Shown: positions 8,352 through 17,039, counted from the first letter of the stretch. The stretch: 64,000 nt of DNA from Mesorhizobium sp. M1D.F.Ca.ET.043.01.1.1 (GCF_003952385.1 NZ_CP034444.1:5779001-5843000); one strand, 5' to 3'. Numbers and translations are program-made. Notes: generated by a model from the letters alone, not told the origin.

Positions 8352-9425
8352 ATGGCGCAACAGGAAACCCAGCAGCGGCGCCCGTCGATCCACGACGTGG
8401 CAAGCCATGCCGGCGTGTCCGCCGCGACCGTCTCCAAGGTGCTTGCCGGCGTCACCACGGTGAAGCCGGAAAACGCGCAGCGCGTCCTCGACGCCGTCGA
8501 GCTGCTTGGCTACCGCGTCGACCCGCTCGCTTCCGACATGCGGCGGGCCAAGCGCCGCATCATCGGCGCCATCATGCCGGAGTTCGAAAGCGAGTTCTTC
8601 GGCCAGATGGTGAGCGAGCTCGAAGGCCTCGCCGAGCAGCGCGGCTACACGCTCGTCGCCGCCTCCAGCCGTGAATCGGAAGCGCGCGAAAAGGAGATCC
8701 TCGCCCGCATGCATGACTGGCGCGTCGCCGGCGTCGTGCTGGCGCCGGTGCGCAACGAGCACGGACCCGCGGCCGGTTTCATGAAGGCGAACGGGATGAC
8801 GGGCGTGCTGATCGACCGCGTGCTTGCCGACGATGCTTTCGACACGGTTTCGGCCGATAGCGCCGCGGCAAGCGCTGAAGTGGCGCGCGCGCTCGTCGGG
8901 CAGGGCCATCGCCACGTTCTTGTCGTCGGCCTCGGCCAGCAGGCGGCGACGGTACGCGCCCGCCTCGAGGGGTTTCGCAAAACTGCGCTTGAGCTTACGC
9001 CGGACATCCGCATCGACGTCGTGCTCTGCGAAAGCGACGTCGAGCCATTGCGGACGCTGCTTCGCGACTATTTCAGCAAGCGGGAAGCCGGGAACGACCG
9101 GCCGACGGCGGTTTACTCGCTCTTCCTCAAGGGTACGCTGGTGGCGCTGTCGGAGTTCCGGCGGCGCGGCTGGCATTGCCCGAACGACATCTCGCTCGTC
9201 GGCTTCGACGACGCCGAATGGATGCAGGTGACGTGGCCGGCGATCGCCGCCGTGGTGCAGCCGGTGCGCGAGATCGCCGGCAACGCGATGGAGGTCTTGT
9301 TTCGCAGGATCGAAGGCGAGGACGGCCCGCCAAGAGCGCGGCTCGAGCCTTGCAAGGTGTTGATGCGGGAATCCGTTGGCTCGCCAGGCAGCGTCCCGCA
9401 TTCCGGGGGAGGAGACCGACAATAG
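8352..9425 (+). CDS. LacI-family transcriptional regulator
   Basis: This 357-residue sugar-responsive regulator has an N-terminal helix-turn-helix at about residues 12-35 (IHDVASHAGVSAATVSKVLAG), then a periplasmic-binding-like sensor domain (IIGAIMPEFESEFFGQMV onwards). The ATG at 8352 follows GGGAG by a suitable distance; a TTG one codon earlier is less likely. It lies between the divergent dehydrogenase and an ABC sugar importer, whose operon it most likely controls through the TAAATCGATTTA-type palindromes. The inducer is unknown; the importer resembles an allose system. Confidence 0.92.
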   Translation: MAQQETQQRRPSIHDVASHAGVSAATVSKVLAGVTTVKPENAQRVLDAVELLGYRVDPLASDMRRAKRRIIGAIMPEFESEFFGQMVSELEGLAEQRGYTLVAASSRESEAREKEILARMHDWRVAGVVLAPVRNEHGPAAGFMKANGMTGVLIDRVLADDAFDTVSADSAAASAEVARALVGQGHRHVLVVGLGQQAATVRARLEGFRKTALELTPDIRIDVVLCESDVEPLRTLLRDYFSKREAGNDRPTAVYSLFLKGTLVALSEFRRRGWHCPNDISLVGFDDAEWMQVTWPAIAAVVQPVREIAGNAMEVLFRRIEGEDGPPRARLEPCKVLMRESVGSPGSVPHSGGGDRQ

Positions 9426-9499
9426 CCCCCATTGTCGAAACTGAGTGGCGCCACACCTGGCTTTGGCTCGTGGCGCGTGACATCAACAGGGAGGAAGAC

Positions 9500-10489
9500 A
9501 TGGTAGCATTCGTTCCAAAGATAAATCGATTTACGATGGCCTTGGGCATCGCTATGGCGATATCGGCCATCGGCGCGGCCAAAGCGGAGGACGGCGAATA
9601 CGGCGTGCTGATGAAGACGCTGGCCAATCCGTTCTGGGGTGCGATGGCCCAGGGCGTCGCGGACGGCGCCAAGGAAGCCGGCGTGAAGTATTTCCAGCAG
9701 GCGGCCGAAAGCGACCAGGCGGCCGAGCCGCAGCTCAACCTCTGCAACACGATGCTCGAGCGCAAGCCGGTGGCGATGATCACCGCCGCGATCAACTCGA
9801 CCAACCTTTTGCCCTGCCTGAAGTCGGCGCAGGACGCCGGCATCAAGATCGTCGACCTCGACAACAATCTCGACCAGGCCGTGCTCGACAAGGAGGGCGT
9901 CAAGGTGACCTTCCATATCGGCTCCGACAATGTCGCGGCCGGCGCGCAAGGGGCCGAATATCTCGTTTCCAAGCTCGGCAAGGACGCCAAGGGCCCGGTG
10001 TTGGTCATCGAGGGCCTGTCCGGCAACATCACCGGCCAGAAGCGCGCCAAGGGCTTTGCCGACAAGCTCAAGGAACTGGCGCCGGGGCTGGAGATCGTGG
10101 CTTCGCTGCCCGGCGACTGGGATCGCGGCAAGGCGGCCTCGATCGCTACCGACACGCTGACCGCGCATCCCGATCTCGTCGCCATCTTTTGCGCCAATGA
10201 CACTATGGCGCTGGGCGCCGTGGAATCGGTCTATGCGGCGGGCAAAGGCCAGCAGGTGACGATGATCGGCGTCGACGGCAATGTCGATGCGGTGAAGTCG
10301 ATCAAGGAAGGCCGCCTCAACGCTTCCGTCGCGCAGCTTCCTTATCTCGTCGGCAAGCAGGCGGTGGAGAACGTCAAGAAGGCGCTCGCCGGCGAGAAGG
10401 TCGAGGAAAGCATCGCCGTGCCGACCCTGGTGCTGACCAAGGAAATGCTCGACGCCGGCAAGGAACCGATGCTGCAATATGTGAAGTGA
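9500..10489 (+). CDS. Sugar ABC importer, periplasmic binding protein (allose-binding-like)
   Basis: A 329-residue periplasmic protein with a signal peptide (about residues 1-29, ending AAKAEDG) and a type-1 sugar-binding fold. Signature stretches resemble E. coli AlsB: VLMKTLANPFWGAM at the N-terminus, IEGLSGN, LPGDWDRGKA and FCANDTMALG. The ATG at 9500 has GGGAGGAAG just upstream. A perfect palindrome, TAAATCGATTTA, lies inside the first codons (9522-9533). If transcription or translation instead used the ATG at 9536, that palindrome would be upstream. It heads the operon with permease, ATPase and epimerase. Allose or a related rare hexose is the best guess. Confidence 0.9.
   Translation: MVAFVPKINRFTMALGIAMAISAIGAAKAEDGEYGVLMKTLANPFWGAMAQGVADGAKEAGVKYFQQAAESDQAAEPQLNLCNTMLERKPVAMITAAINSTNLLPCLKSAQDAGIKIVDLDNNLDQAVLDKEGVKVTFHIGSDNVAAGAQGAEYLVSKLGKDAKGPVLVIEGLSGNITGQKRAKGFADKLKELAPGLEIVASLPGDWDRGKAASIATDTLTAHPDLVAIFCANDTMALGAVESVYAAGKGQQVTMIGVDGNVDAVKSIKEGRLNASVAQLPYLVGKQAVENVKKALAGEKVEESIAVPTLVLTKEMLDAGKEPMLQYVK
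9522..9533. promoter_or_regulatory. Perfect 12-bp palindrome, candidate LacI operator
   Basis: TAAATCGATTTA is its own reverse complement and nearly repeats the site at 8288-8299. It falls within the start of the binding-protein gene, where a bound repressor could block elongation or a promoter just upstream. Confidence 0.45.
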
Positions 10490-10505
10490 GGAAGGAGGGG
10501 AGCAA

Positions 10506-10648
10506 GGGAGTAGGGGAGTAGGGGAGTAGGGGAGTAGGTGGGCGACGGGTTTGCACTTCTCCGATCTGGCCCCTGCCACCTTGCTTTCCGCCTACTTCCC
10601 TACTGACTTACTCCCCTACTCCCCTACTCCCCTACTCCCCTACTCCCC
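10506..10648. repeat. Inverted arrays of an 8-bp tandem repeat between transporter genes
   Basis: The left array is GGGGAGTA in about four head-to-tail copies (10506-10536). The right array is TACTCCCC in five perfect copies (10609-10648), with two degenerate copies before it (10593-10608). The two arrays are reverse complements and about 56-72 bases apart, so the transcript can fold into a stem of roughly 30 base pairs in several registers. The element separates the abundant binding-protein gene from the permease gene, where such stems often stabilise the upstream message or limit downstream expression. Confidence 0.9.
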
Positions 10649-10667
10649 TACCCAAAGGGTGAAAAAC

Positions 10668-11660
10668 ATGGCTTCCGAAACGGCGCAGCCCGGGTTTTGG
10701 GCTCGGGTGCAGCGCGCATCCGTCGAGAGACTCCACATCAGGCTGGAGTCGCTGCTGGTGCTTGTGCTGCTGAGCGCGGCGATGGCGCTGCTGTCGCCCT
10801 TCTTTCTGTCGCTCAGCAATTTCCTCAACATCCTGTTGGCGACATCGACGATCGGCGTGCTGGCGATCGCCGCCACCTTCGTCATCGGCTCGGGCGGGCT
10901 CGATCTGTCGCTCGGTTCGGTCATGGGCCTATCCGGCGTGGCGGGCGCGTTCGTTGCCGTCAATCTCGGCTGGCCGTCGGTGTTCGCGGTGCTGGCCTGC
11001 ATTCTGGCTGGAAGTATCGCCGGTTACATCAACGGGCAGCTCGTCACCCGCGCCTTCGTGCCGGCCTTCATCGTCACGCTCGGCATGCTTGGCCTGGCGC
11101 GCGGGCTGGCGCTCGTCATCTCGCAGGGCAGGGCGATCTACGGCCTGCCGGCCGAGATCGTCTATATCGGGCAGGGCAGGCCGCTCGGCATTCCGATGCC
11201 GGTCGTCATCTTGGTGCTCACCGCGATCATCGCGCATGCGGTGCTCGCCTATACGCGCTTCGGCCGCCACACGCTGGCGTTGGGGGATAGTGAGAGTGCT
11301 GCCCGCGCGGCCGGCATCCGCGTCGAGCATCACCGCCGCATCATCTACACGCTCTCCGGCGCACTGGCCGGCCTCGCCGGCCTGCTCTTCACCGCCCGCG
11401 TCAACGCCGGCGACCCGACGGCCGGCATCAACTACGAGCTTACCGCGATCACGGCGGCGATCATCGGCGGCACCAATCTGTTCGGCGGTCGCGCCTCGAT
11501 CCTCGGCACGATGATCGGCGCGCTGATCATGGGCGTCCTGCAGAACGGGCTGACGCTGCTTGCCGTGCAGTCCTACTACCAGCAGATGGCGATCGGCGCG
11601 GTGCTGATCCTCGCGGTCTTCATCGATCAGTACCAGGTGCGGAAGGAGTCGCGCGTATGA
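10668..11660 (+). CDS. Sugar ABC importer permease (RbsC-like)
   Basis: A 330-residue inner-membrane permease of the ribose/xylose group with about ten hydrophobic segments. Conserved blocks include GGLDLSLGSVMGLSG early on, FIVTLGMLGLARGLAL, and AAIIGGTNLFGGRAS before the last segments. The ATG at 10668 lies shortly after the tandem-repeat element and has AAGGGTG upstream. It overlaps the ATPase gene by 4 bases (ATGA), so the two are translationally coupled. It forms the channel for the substrate delivered by the binding protein at 9500-10489. Confidence 0.92.
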   Translation: MASETAQPGFWARVQRASVERLHIRLESLLVLVLLSAAMALLSPFFLSLSNFLNILLATSTIGVLAIAATFVIGSGGLDLSLGSVMGLSGVAGAFVAVNLGWPSVFAVLACILAGSIAGYINGQLVTRAFVPAFIVTLGMLGLARGLALVISQGRAIYGLPAEIVYIGQGRPLGIPMPVVILVLTAIIAHAVLAYTRFGRHTLALGDSESAARAAGIRVEHHRRIIYTLSGALAGLAGLLFTARVNAGDPTAGINYELTAITAAIIGGTNLFGGRASILGTMIGALIMGVLQNGLTLLAVQSYYQQMAIGAVLILAVFIDQYQVRKESRV

Positions 11661-12433
11661 CGCTCCTTTCGCTCCACGGCATCCGCAAGAGTTTTGGCGC
11701 GGTCGATGTGCTGCATGGCGTCGACCTGTCGGTCGCGGCCGGCGAGGTGGTCGGGCTGGTCGGCGACAATGGCGCCGGCAAGTCGACGCTGATGAAGACC
11801 ATCACCGGCATCTACCGCGCCGACACCGGCTCGATCGAGTTCGACGGCAACGACATCCTTGCTCTCGACCCCGGCCAGCGCCGGAGGCTCGGCATCGAGA
11901 TGATCTACCAGGATCTTTCGCTGGCCAAGCAGCAGGACGTGGCCTCCAACATCTTCCTCGGCCGCGAGCCGACGAAAAGGCTGTTCGGCCTGTTCCCGGG
12001 TTTCGTCGACAAAGCCGAGATGGACCGCCAGGCGGCGCGGATGGTCGAGCGGCTCGGCGCGCATCTGCCGTCGATCAACCGGTCCGTCGGCTCGTTCTCC
12101 GGCGGCCAGCAGCAGACGGTGGCGATTGCGCGCGCGCTCACCTTCAACCCGAAGCTCGTCATCATGGACGAGCCGACGGCGGCGCTCGCCGTGCGCGAGG
12201 TGCAAAGCGTGCTTGACCTGATCCGGCGGCTGAAGTCGGAAGGCATCGCGGTCATTTTGATCTCGCACCGGCTGAACGACGTGCTGTCGGTCACCGACCG
12301 CATCGTCGTGCTGCGCCACGGCAGGGCGGATGCCGATCTCGTCACCGCCAGGACCAACATGAACGAAGTCGTCAGCCGCATCGTCGGCGGCGGTGATACG
12401 GCCGCAGCGGCGGCGCACGAGCAACGAGGCTGA
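11657..12433 (+). CDS. Sugar ABC importer ATPase (single-domain)
   Basis: The 258-residue ATP-binding subunit powers the importer. Walker A is GDNGAGKST (about residues 35-43), the ABC signature is SFSGGQQQTVAIARA, and Walker B is VIMDEPT. E. coli RbsA carries two ATPase domains in about 500 residues; this protein has only one, like FrcA of Sinorhizobium, so it must act as a homodimer. It is coupled to the permease by an ATGA overlap and followed by the epimerase gene after one base. Confidence 0.93.
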   Translation: MTLLSLHGIRKSFGAVDVLHGVDLSVAAGEVVGLVGDNGAGKSTLMKTITGIYRADTGSIEFDGNDILALDPGQRRRLGIEMIYQDLSLAKQQDVASNIFLGREPTKRLFGLFPGFVDKAEMDRQAARMVERLGAHLPSINRSVGSFSGGQQQTVAIARALTFNPKLVIMDEPTAALAVREVQSVLDLIRRLKSEGIAVILISHRLNDVLSVTDRIVVLRHGRADADLVTARTNMNEVVSRIVGGGDTAAAAAHEQRG

Positions 12434-12434
12434 C

Positions 12435-13289
12435 ATGAACACCTTTGGACTGCACACTTTCGCCATCGCCCCGGTCTGGGACCTCGCCCGCATCGAGCCG
12501 CAGATGGACCGGCTGAAGGAGCTCGGCATCGGCCTGATGGAAATCCCGCTGCTCAGACCCGAGGAGCTCGACACCAAGCGTACGCGCGGTTTCGCCACCC
12601 ACTATGGCGTTGAACTCATCCCCTCGCTCGGCTTGCCGCGCGCGCTCGATGTCGTCGAACGGCCCGATGAAGCGCTCGACTTCCTGCAGCCGGCCTTCAA
12701 GGTGTGCAATGAGGTGGGAAGCGAGGCGCTCGGCGGCGTCACCTACGGAACGATCGGTAAGACCACAGGCAGGGCGCCGACGCAGAGGGAGATCGACGGC
12801 ATCTGCCGCTTCCTCGAACGCGCCGCGAAATCCGCCAAGTCGCGCAGCCTGAAGCTCGGCATCGAGCCTTGCAATCGCTACGAGACGCATCTCATCAACC
12901 GCGGCATCGACGCGGCGCGGATCATCGAGCGCATCGGCGCCGACAACATCTTCATCCATCTCGACACCTACCATATGCATATCGAGGAAGAGAGCTTTGC
13001 CGCAGGCTTCGAGGCGGCGGCGCCCTTCCTCGGCTATGTGCATGTTTCGGAGGCCAATCGCGGCGTGCCTGGGCGCGGCATGCTCAACTGGGCAGCCTGC
13101 ATGAAGGCGATCGCCGACATCGGCTATGAGGGCGCGATCACGCTCGAAAGCATGAACCATGTCGATGTCGACATTGCCGGCGGGCTCGCCGTGTGGCGCC
13201 CGGTGGCGGAAGATCCGCGCGACGTCATCGAAGTCGGCCTGCCGTTCCTGCGCGAGGAGGCGAAGAAGGCAGGGCTCACTCTGGGATAG
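12435..13289 (+). CDS. Ketose 3-epimerase family protein (D-tagatose/D-psicose epimerase-like)
   Basis: A 284-residue TIM-barrel enzyme of the AP-endonuclease-2 superfamily. The four metal ligands of D-tagatose 3-epimerase align as E144 (GIEPCNRYE), D177 (HLDTYHM), H203 (YVHVSEANR) and E238 (ITLES). The substrate loops EPCNRYETH and HMHIEEES are also family-typical. Such enzymes interconvert ketohexoses at C3, for example psicose/fructose. Its place in an operon with an allose-like importer suggests conversion of a rare sugar into a common ketose. No kinase is encoded in the operon. The ATG at 12435 begins one base after the ATPase stop. Confidence 0.88.
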   Translation: MNTFGLHTFAIAPVWDLARIEPQMDRLKELGIGLMEIPLLRPEELDTKRTRGFATHYGVELIPSLGLPRALDVVERPDEALDFLQPAFKVCNEVGSEALGGVTYGTIGKTTGRAPTQREIDGICRFLERAAKSAKSRSLKLGIEPCNRYETHLINRGIDAARIIERIGADNIFIHLDTYHMHIEEESFAAGFEAAAPFLGYVHVSEANRGVPGRGMLNWAACMKAIADIGYEGAITLESMNHVDVDIAGGLAVWRPVAEDPRDVIEVGLPFLREEAKKAGLTLG

Positions 13290-13297
13290 CGGGAGCC

Positions 13298-14959
13298 TTA
13301 CTTTCGGGCGCGACTTGCCAGCCAGCGGCGGCGCGCCTCCTGCTGTTCGCCAAGCTCGGCCTCGTCCCAGTAGCCGATGAGCACGCCCGAGCCGACGATC
13401 GGGTCGAAATGGCCGATCTTGTCGTCGATCTCGGTCAGCCATTCGTCGGGGACAGTGATGCGGTTGTTGGGTAGCGCCAGCCAGCGCATCAGCATTTTCC
13501 GCAGCCGCTCGATGTCGGCGGCCGCGGACGGTTCGCGGCCGAGATCGCGCAATTCGCCGGGATCGTTCCGAAGGTCGAAGAGCATCGGAACGACACCTTC
13601 GCCATGCATGAGTTTGAAGCGGCCGTCGGTGATCATGTAGAGCTTGCAGTCCGAAACCGGCATGGCGAGCTTCAGCCGCGCCGCGTCGCCGCTGTAGTCG
13701 TATTCGCTGACGGCATAGTTGCGCAGACTTGTCTGTTCGCCGGCAGTGAGCGGCAGCAGCGAGCGGCCTTCGAGGATATGCGGCCTGGCCCTGCCGCCGA
13801 AATAGTCGAGGAAGGTCGGCGCGAGGTCGATCATCTCGACCAGTGCGTCGGATGTCGTTCCGCGCGTCGCATCGGCCTCCGGGCGCGGATCGTAGACGAT
13901 CATCGGCACCTTCGCCGCGACGTCGTGGAACAGGTACTTTTCGCCGAGCCAATGGTCGCCGAGATAGTCGCCATGGTCCGAGGTGAAGACGATCAACGTG
14001 TTCTCGAACAGGCCGCGCTTCTCCATGAAGTCGAACAGGTGGCCGAGCTGGTCGTCGATCTGCTTGATCAGGCCCATGTAGCAGGGGATGACCGTCTCGC
14101 GGACCTCGTCGCGCGAGAAGTTCTTCGAATAGCGCTCCTGCTGGAAGGCCTCGAAGATCGGATTTGGCGAGGCGCGCTCGGCTTCGCTGCGGATCGGCGG
14201 CTTGATGTCCGCCTTGCCGTACATGTCGTGGTAAGGCGCGGGCGCGATATAGGGCCAGTGCGGCTTGATATAGGAAAGATGCGCGCACCAGGCCTCGCCC
14301 TTGGCTTCCGCCTCCTCGATGAAGCGCATGGCGCGGCGCGTCATGTACGGCGTTTCGGAATGCTCCTCCGGGATGCGCGCCGGCTTGTCGGCATGGACGA
14401 GCAGCCAGCCGTTGAAGTTCTCGCCATTGTCGCCTTCACCGGAATTCGCCCAATGCTCCCACGGATTTTCGGCGTCGAAGCCATGCTCGCGCAGATAGGT
14501 GTCGTAGGCCGGATCGGGGTCATAGCTGGTCGAGGGATGCAGGCCGTCATCGCGCTCGAACGGCTCGAAGCCGCATTCGGCGATACGCACGCCGATGATG
14601 GAATCCCTGCCGATGCCGAGGCGTTCCATGCCTTCCTCGTCGGCTCGCATATGCGTCTTGCCGATGAGCGCGCAGCGCACGCCGACTTCGCGCAGGTGAT
14701 CGCCAAGCGTCGGCTCGCCGACCCTCAGCGGCACGCCGTTATGCGTCGAGCCGTGCGAGCGCACATAGCGGCCGGTATAGGCGCTCATGCGCGACGGGCC
14801 GCAGACCGTCGACTGCACATAGGCGTTGGTGAAGCGCACGGCCCGGCCGGCGAGCCGGTCGATGTTCGGCGTCCTCAGGCTTTTGTGGCCGGCGCAGCCC
14901 AGATAGTCGAACCGCAGCTGGTCGCACATGATGAAAAGGACGTTGCGCTTTGAGGTCAT
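13298..14959 (-). CDS. Type I sulfatase / phosphonate monoester hydrolase family protein
   Basis: A 553-residue alkaline-phosphatase-superfamily hydrolase. C53 in CGPSR (residues 53-57) fits the C-x-P-S-R motif, in which cysteine is converted to formylglycine. D13 in MCDQLR and the later FTSDHGDYLGDH block supply metal ligands. The overall sequence, including ARIPEEHSETPYMTRRA and APYHDMY, recalls both arylsulfatases and rhizobial phosphonate monoester hydrolases, so the leaving group is uncertain. There is no signal peptide, so a cytoplasmic enzyme is expected. It is convergent with the epimerase operon (8-base gap) and divergent from pcaD. It needs a formylglycine-generating enzyme, not encoded here. 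Confidence 0.85.
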   Translation of the reverse strand: MTSKRNVLFIMCDQLRFDYLGCAGHKSLRTPNIDRLAGRAVRFTNAYVQSTVCGPSRMSAYTGRYVRSHGSTHNGVPLRVGEPTLGDHLREVGVRCALIGKTHMRADEEGMERLGIGRDSIIGVRIAECGFEPFERDDGLHPSTSYDPDPAYDTYLREHGFDAENPWEHWANSGEGDNGENFNGWLLVHADKPARIPEEHSETPYMTRRAMRFIEEAEAKGEAWCAHLSYIKPHWPYIAPAPYHDMYGKADIKPPIRSEAERASPNPIFEAFQQERYSKNFSRDEVRETVIPCYMGLIKQIDDQLGHLFDFMEKRGLFENTLIVFTSDHGDYLGDHWLGEKYLFHDVAAKVPMIVYDPRPEADATRGTTSDALVEMIDLAPTFLDYFGGRARPHILEGRSLLPLTAGEQTSLRNYAVSEYDYSGDAARLKLAMPVSDCKLYMITDGRFKLMHGEGVVPMLFDLRNDPGELRDLGREPSAAADIERLRKMLMRWLALPNNRITVPDEWLTEIDDKIGHFDPIVGSGVLIGYWDEAELGEQQEARRRWLASRARK

Positions 14960-14999
14960 AGCTATCCGCCGGAATGGCTCTGGGACGAACGGTAATGCC

Positions 15000-15015
15000 A
15001 GAACAGCCAGGTTAA
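15000..15015 (+). promoter_or_regulatory. Possible PcaQ-type site upstream of pcaD (weak)
   Basis: The sequence AGAACA-N4-GGTTAA resembles the S. meliloti PcaQ site as I recall it (ATAACC-N4-GGTTAA), with a perfect right half and 4 of 6 bases in the left. It lies 70 bases before the pcaD start. No LysR-type pcaQ gene is present in the window. Confidence 0.3.
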
Positions 15016-15084
15016 TGAAACGCGGCCAAAGATCATTTTCTTGAGCCACCAACTGGTGCAATGTGGCTTCGGAGGATCGAAACC

Positions 15085-15897
15085 GTGCCATTCGTCAGCA
15101 TCGGCGGCGTCACGCTGCACTATCGCTCGATCGAGGCGACCGGCACTTCGCGCCCGATCATCTTCATCAACTCGCTCGGCACCGACTTCCGGATCTGGGA
15201 CGACGTCGTCGCGCGGCTAGCCGGCGAAATGCCGATGCTCGTCTACGACAAGCGCGGCCACGGGCTTTCCGATATCGGCGGCGGCGTGCGTTCGATCGAC
15301 GACCATGCCGACGATCTGAGCGCGCTGATCGATCATTTCGGGTTCGACAAGGTCATACTCTTCGGCCTGTCGGTCGGCGGCATGGTGGCGCAGCGGCTCC
15401 ATGCCCGCCGGCCAGAGATCGTCGAAGCCCTGATATTGAGCGACACCGCGCACAAGATCGGCACCGACGAAAGCTGGAACAGCCGCATCGCGACGGTCGA
15501 GCGCGACGGCATCGAGGCGATCGCCGACGGCATCATGAAGGTGTGGTTCACGCCGGACTTCCATGCCAACCGCGCGGCCGAGCTTGCCGGCTGCCGCAAC
15601 ATGCTGACCAGGCAGGCGCTGCCCGGCTATATCGGCACATGCATTGCGGTGCGCGACGCCGACTTCACCGACAGCGCGCGCCGCATCGCGGCGCCGACGC
15701 TCTGCATCGTCGGCGACCAGGACGGCTCGACGCCGCCCGATCTCGTCCGTTGGCTGGCCGATCTCATTCCCGGGGCACGCTTCGAGGTGGTCCGCGGCGC
15801 CGGGCACATTCTCTGCATCGAGCAGCCCGACGCGCTCGTCAGATTGATCCGCGACTTCGTCGCCTCGTTGCCTGAGGGAAAGCATGCCCATGGATGA
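15085..15897 (+). CDS. pcaD: 3-oxoadipate enol-lactonase
   Basis: An alpha/beta-hydrolase of 270 residues that opens beta-ketoadipate enol-lactone to beta-ketoadipate. The nucleophile elbow is GLSVGG (serine about residue 97) and the C-terminal catalytic histidine is in GAGHILCIEQP. The GTG at 15085 is preferred to the ATG at 15061 because GGAGG (15071-15075) is correctly spaced for it and the protein then starts PFVSIGGVTLHY, as in homologues. It is first in pcaDCHGB, the order known from Agrobacterium and Sinorhizobium, and overlaps pcaC by 14 bases. Confidence 0.93.
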   Translation: MPFVSIGGVTLHYRSIEATGTSRPIIFINSLGTDFRIWDDVVARLAGEMPMLVYDKRGHGLSDIGGGVRSIDDHADDLSALIDHFGFDKVILFGLSVGGMVAQRLHARRPEIVEALILSDTAHKIGTDESWNSRIATVERDGIEAIADGIMKVWFTPDFHANRAAELAGCRNMLTRQALPGYIGTCIAVRDADFTDSARRIAAPTLCIVGDQDGSTPPDLVRWLADLIPGARFEVVRGAGHILCIEQPDALVRLIRDFVASLPEGKHAHG

Positions 15898-16294
15898 CGA
15901 CCCCAACAACACCAGCCGCTACCGGACCGGTCTCGCGGTCCGTCGCTCCGTGCTCGGCGATCAGCATGTCGACCGCGCCGTGGACGCGGCAACCGATTTC
16001 GACCGGCCGTTCCAGCAGCTGATCACCGAGGCCGCCTGGGGAACGGTGTGGGCGCGCCCCGGCCTGTCGAAGCGCGAGCGATCGATTGTGACGCTGGCGC
16101 TGCTTGCGGCTCTCGGTCATGACGATGAGGTGGCAATGCATGTGCGCGCCACCGCCAACACCGGCGCATCGCGTGAGGACATCTGCGAAGCCTTCCTGCA
16201 TGTCGCGATCTATGCCGGCGTGCCGGCGGCCAACCGCGCCTTCAAGATCGCCAAGGAGGTGTTCGCGCAAATGGACGGAGCCCCCCATGCCTGA
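15884..16294 (+). CDS. pcaC: 4-carboxymuconolactone decarboxylase
   Basis: The 136-residue enzyme decarboxylates gamma-carboxymuconolactone to beta-ketoadipate enol-lactone. It is recognised by [20 protein letters not shown] at the N-terminus, [10 protein letters not shown] and the helical core [20 protein letters not shown], plus [16 protein letters not shown]. The length is standard for a separate PcaC, rather than the PcaL fusion found in some bacteria. It overlaps pcaD and pcaH, consistent with tight translational coupling. Confidence 0.95.
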   Translation: MPMDDDPNNTSRYRTGLAVRRSVLGDQHVDRAVDAATDFDRPFQQLITEAAWGTVWARPGLSKRERSIVTLALLAALGHDDEVAMHVRATANTGASREDICEAFLHVAIYAGVPAANRAFKIAKEVFAQMDGAPHA

Positions 16295-17039
16295 GTCCCG
16301 CTCCAACCGGACGGCGGAAACCGGCGCCTTCTTCCAGCGCGACCGCCAATGGCATCCGCCGGCCTTCACGCCGGCCTACAAGAGCTCGGTGCTGCGTTCG
16401 CCGCAGAAGGCGCTGGTCGCCTTCGACAACACGCTGTCGGAACTCACCGGCCCGGTGTTCGGGCACGCGATGCTCGGCGAGCTCGACAACGACCTGATCC
16501 ATAACTTCGCCAGGCCGGGCGAGAGCGCCCTCGGCGAGCGCATCATCGTCCACGGACGCGTGCTCGACGAGCGCGGCAGGGGCATGCCCGGCGTGTTGCT
16601 CGAGTTCTGGCAGGCCAACGCCGGCGGCCGCTACCGCCACAAGAAGGATGGGTATCTGGCGCCGCTCGATCCGAATTTCGGCGGCTGCGGCCGCACCATC
16701 ACCAGCGAGGAGGGCGGCTACGCCTTTCGCACGGTCAGGCCCGGGCCCTATCCCTGGCCGAACGGCCCGAACGACTGGCGGCCGGCGCATATCCATTTTT
16801 CGGTGTTCGGCCATGGTTTCGCGCAGCGGCTGATCACGCAGATGTATTTTGAAGGCGATCCGCTGATCTGGCGCTGCCCGATCGTCGGCGGCATTTCCAA
16901 CAAGGCCGCCATCGAAGCGCTGATCGCCGCGCTCGACATGCAGTCGACGATCCCGATGGACGCGCTCGCCTACAAGTTCGACATCGTGCTGCGCGGGCGA
17001 CGCTCGACGCTGTTCGAGAACAGGCCGGAGGGCAATTGA
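16287..17039 (+). CDS. pcaH: Protocatechuate 3,4-dioxygenase beta subunit
   Basis: The 250-residue iron-binding subunit of the ring-cleaving dioxygenase converts protocatechuate plus oxygen to 3-carboxy-cis,cis-muconate. The ligands of the ferric iron are visible: a tyrosine in GGRYRHKKD, a tyrosine in PGPYPWPN, and the two histidines of RPAHIHFS. The ATG at 16287 overlaps the pcaC end by 8 bases. It partners with PcaG, encoded immediately downstream. Confidence 0.96.
   Translation: MPESRSNRTAETGAFFQRDRQWHPPAFTPAYKSSVLRSPQKALVAFDNTLSELTGPVFGHAMLGELDNDLIHNFARPGESALGERIIVHGRVLDERGRGMPGVLLEFWQANAGGRYRHKKDGYLAPLDPNFGGCGRTITSEEGGYAFRTVRPGPYPWPNGPNDWRPAHIHFSVFGHGFAQRLITQMYFEGDPLIWRCPIVGGISNKAAIEALIAALDMQSTIPMDALAYKFDIVLRGRRSTLFENRPEGN

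Noticed and set aside
10506..10648. CRISPR array
   Set aside because: The repeats are 8 bp, directly abutting, without spacers, and in facing orientation.
10551..10667. N-terminal extension of the permease with repeats such as LLPYSPTP
   Set aside because: These residues are translated from the 8-bp tandem repeat. The true permease N-terminus fits ATG 10668.
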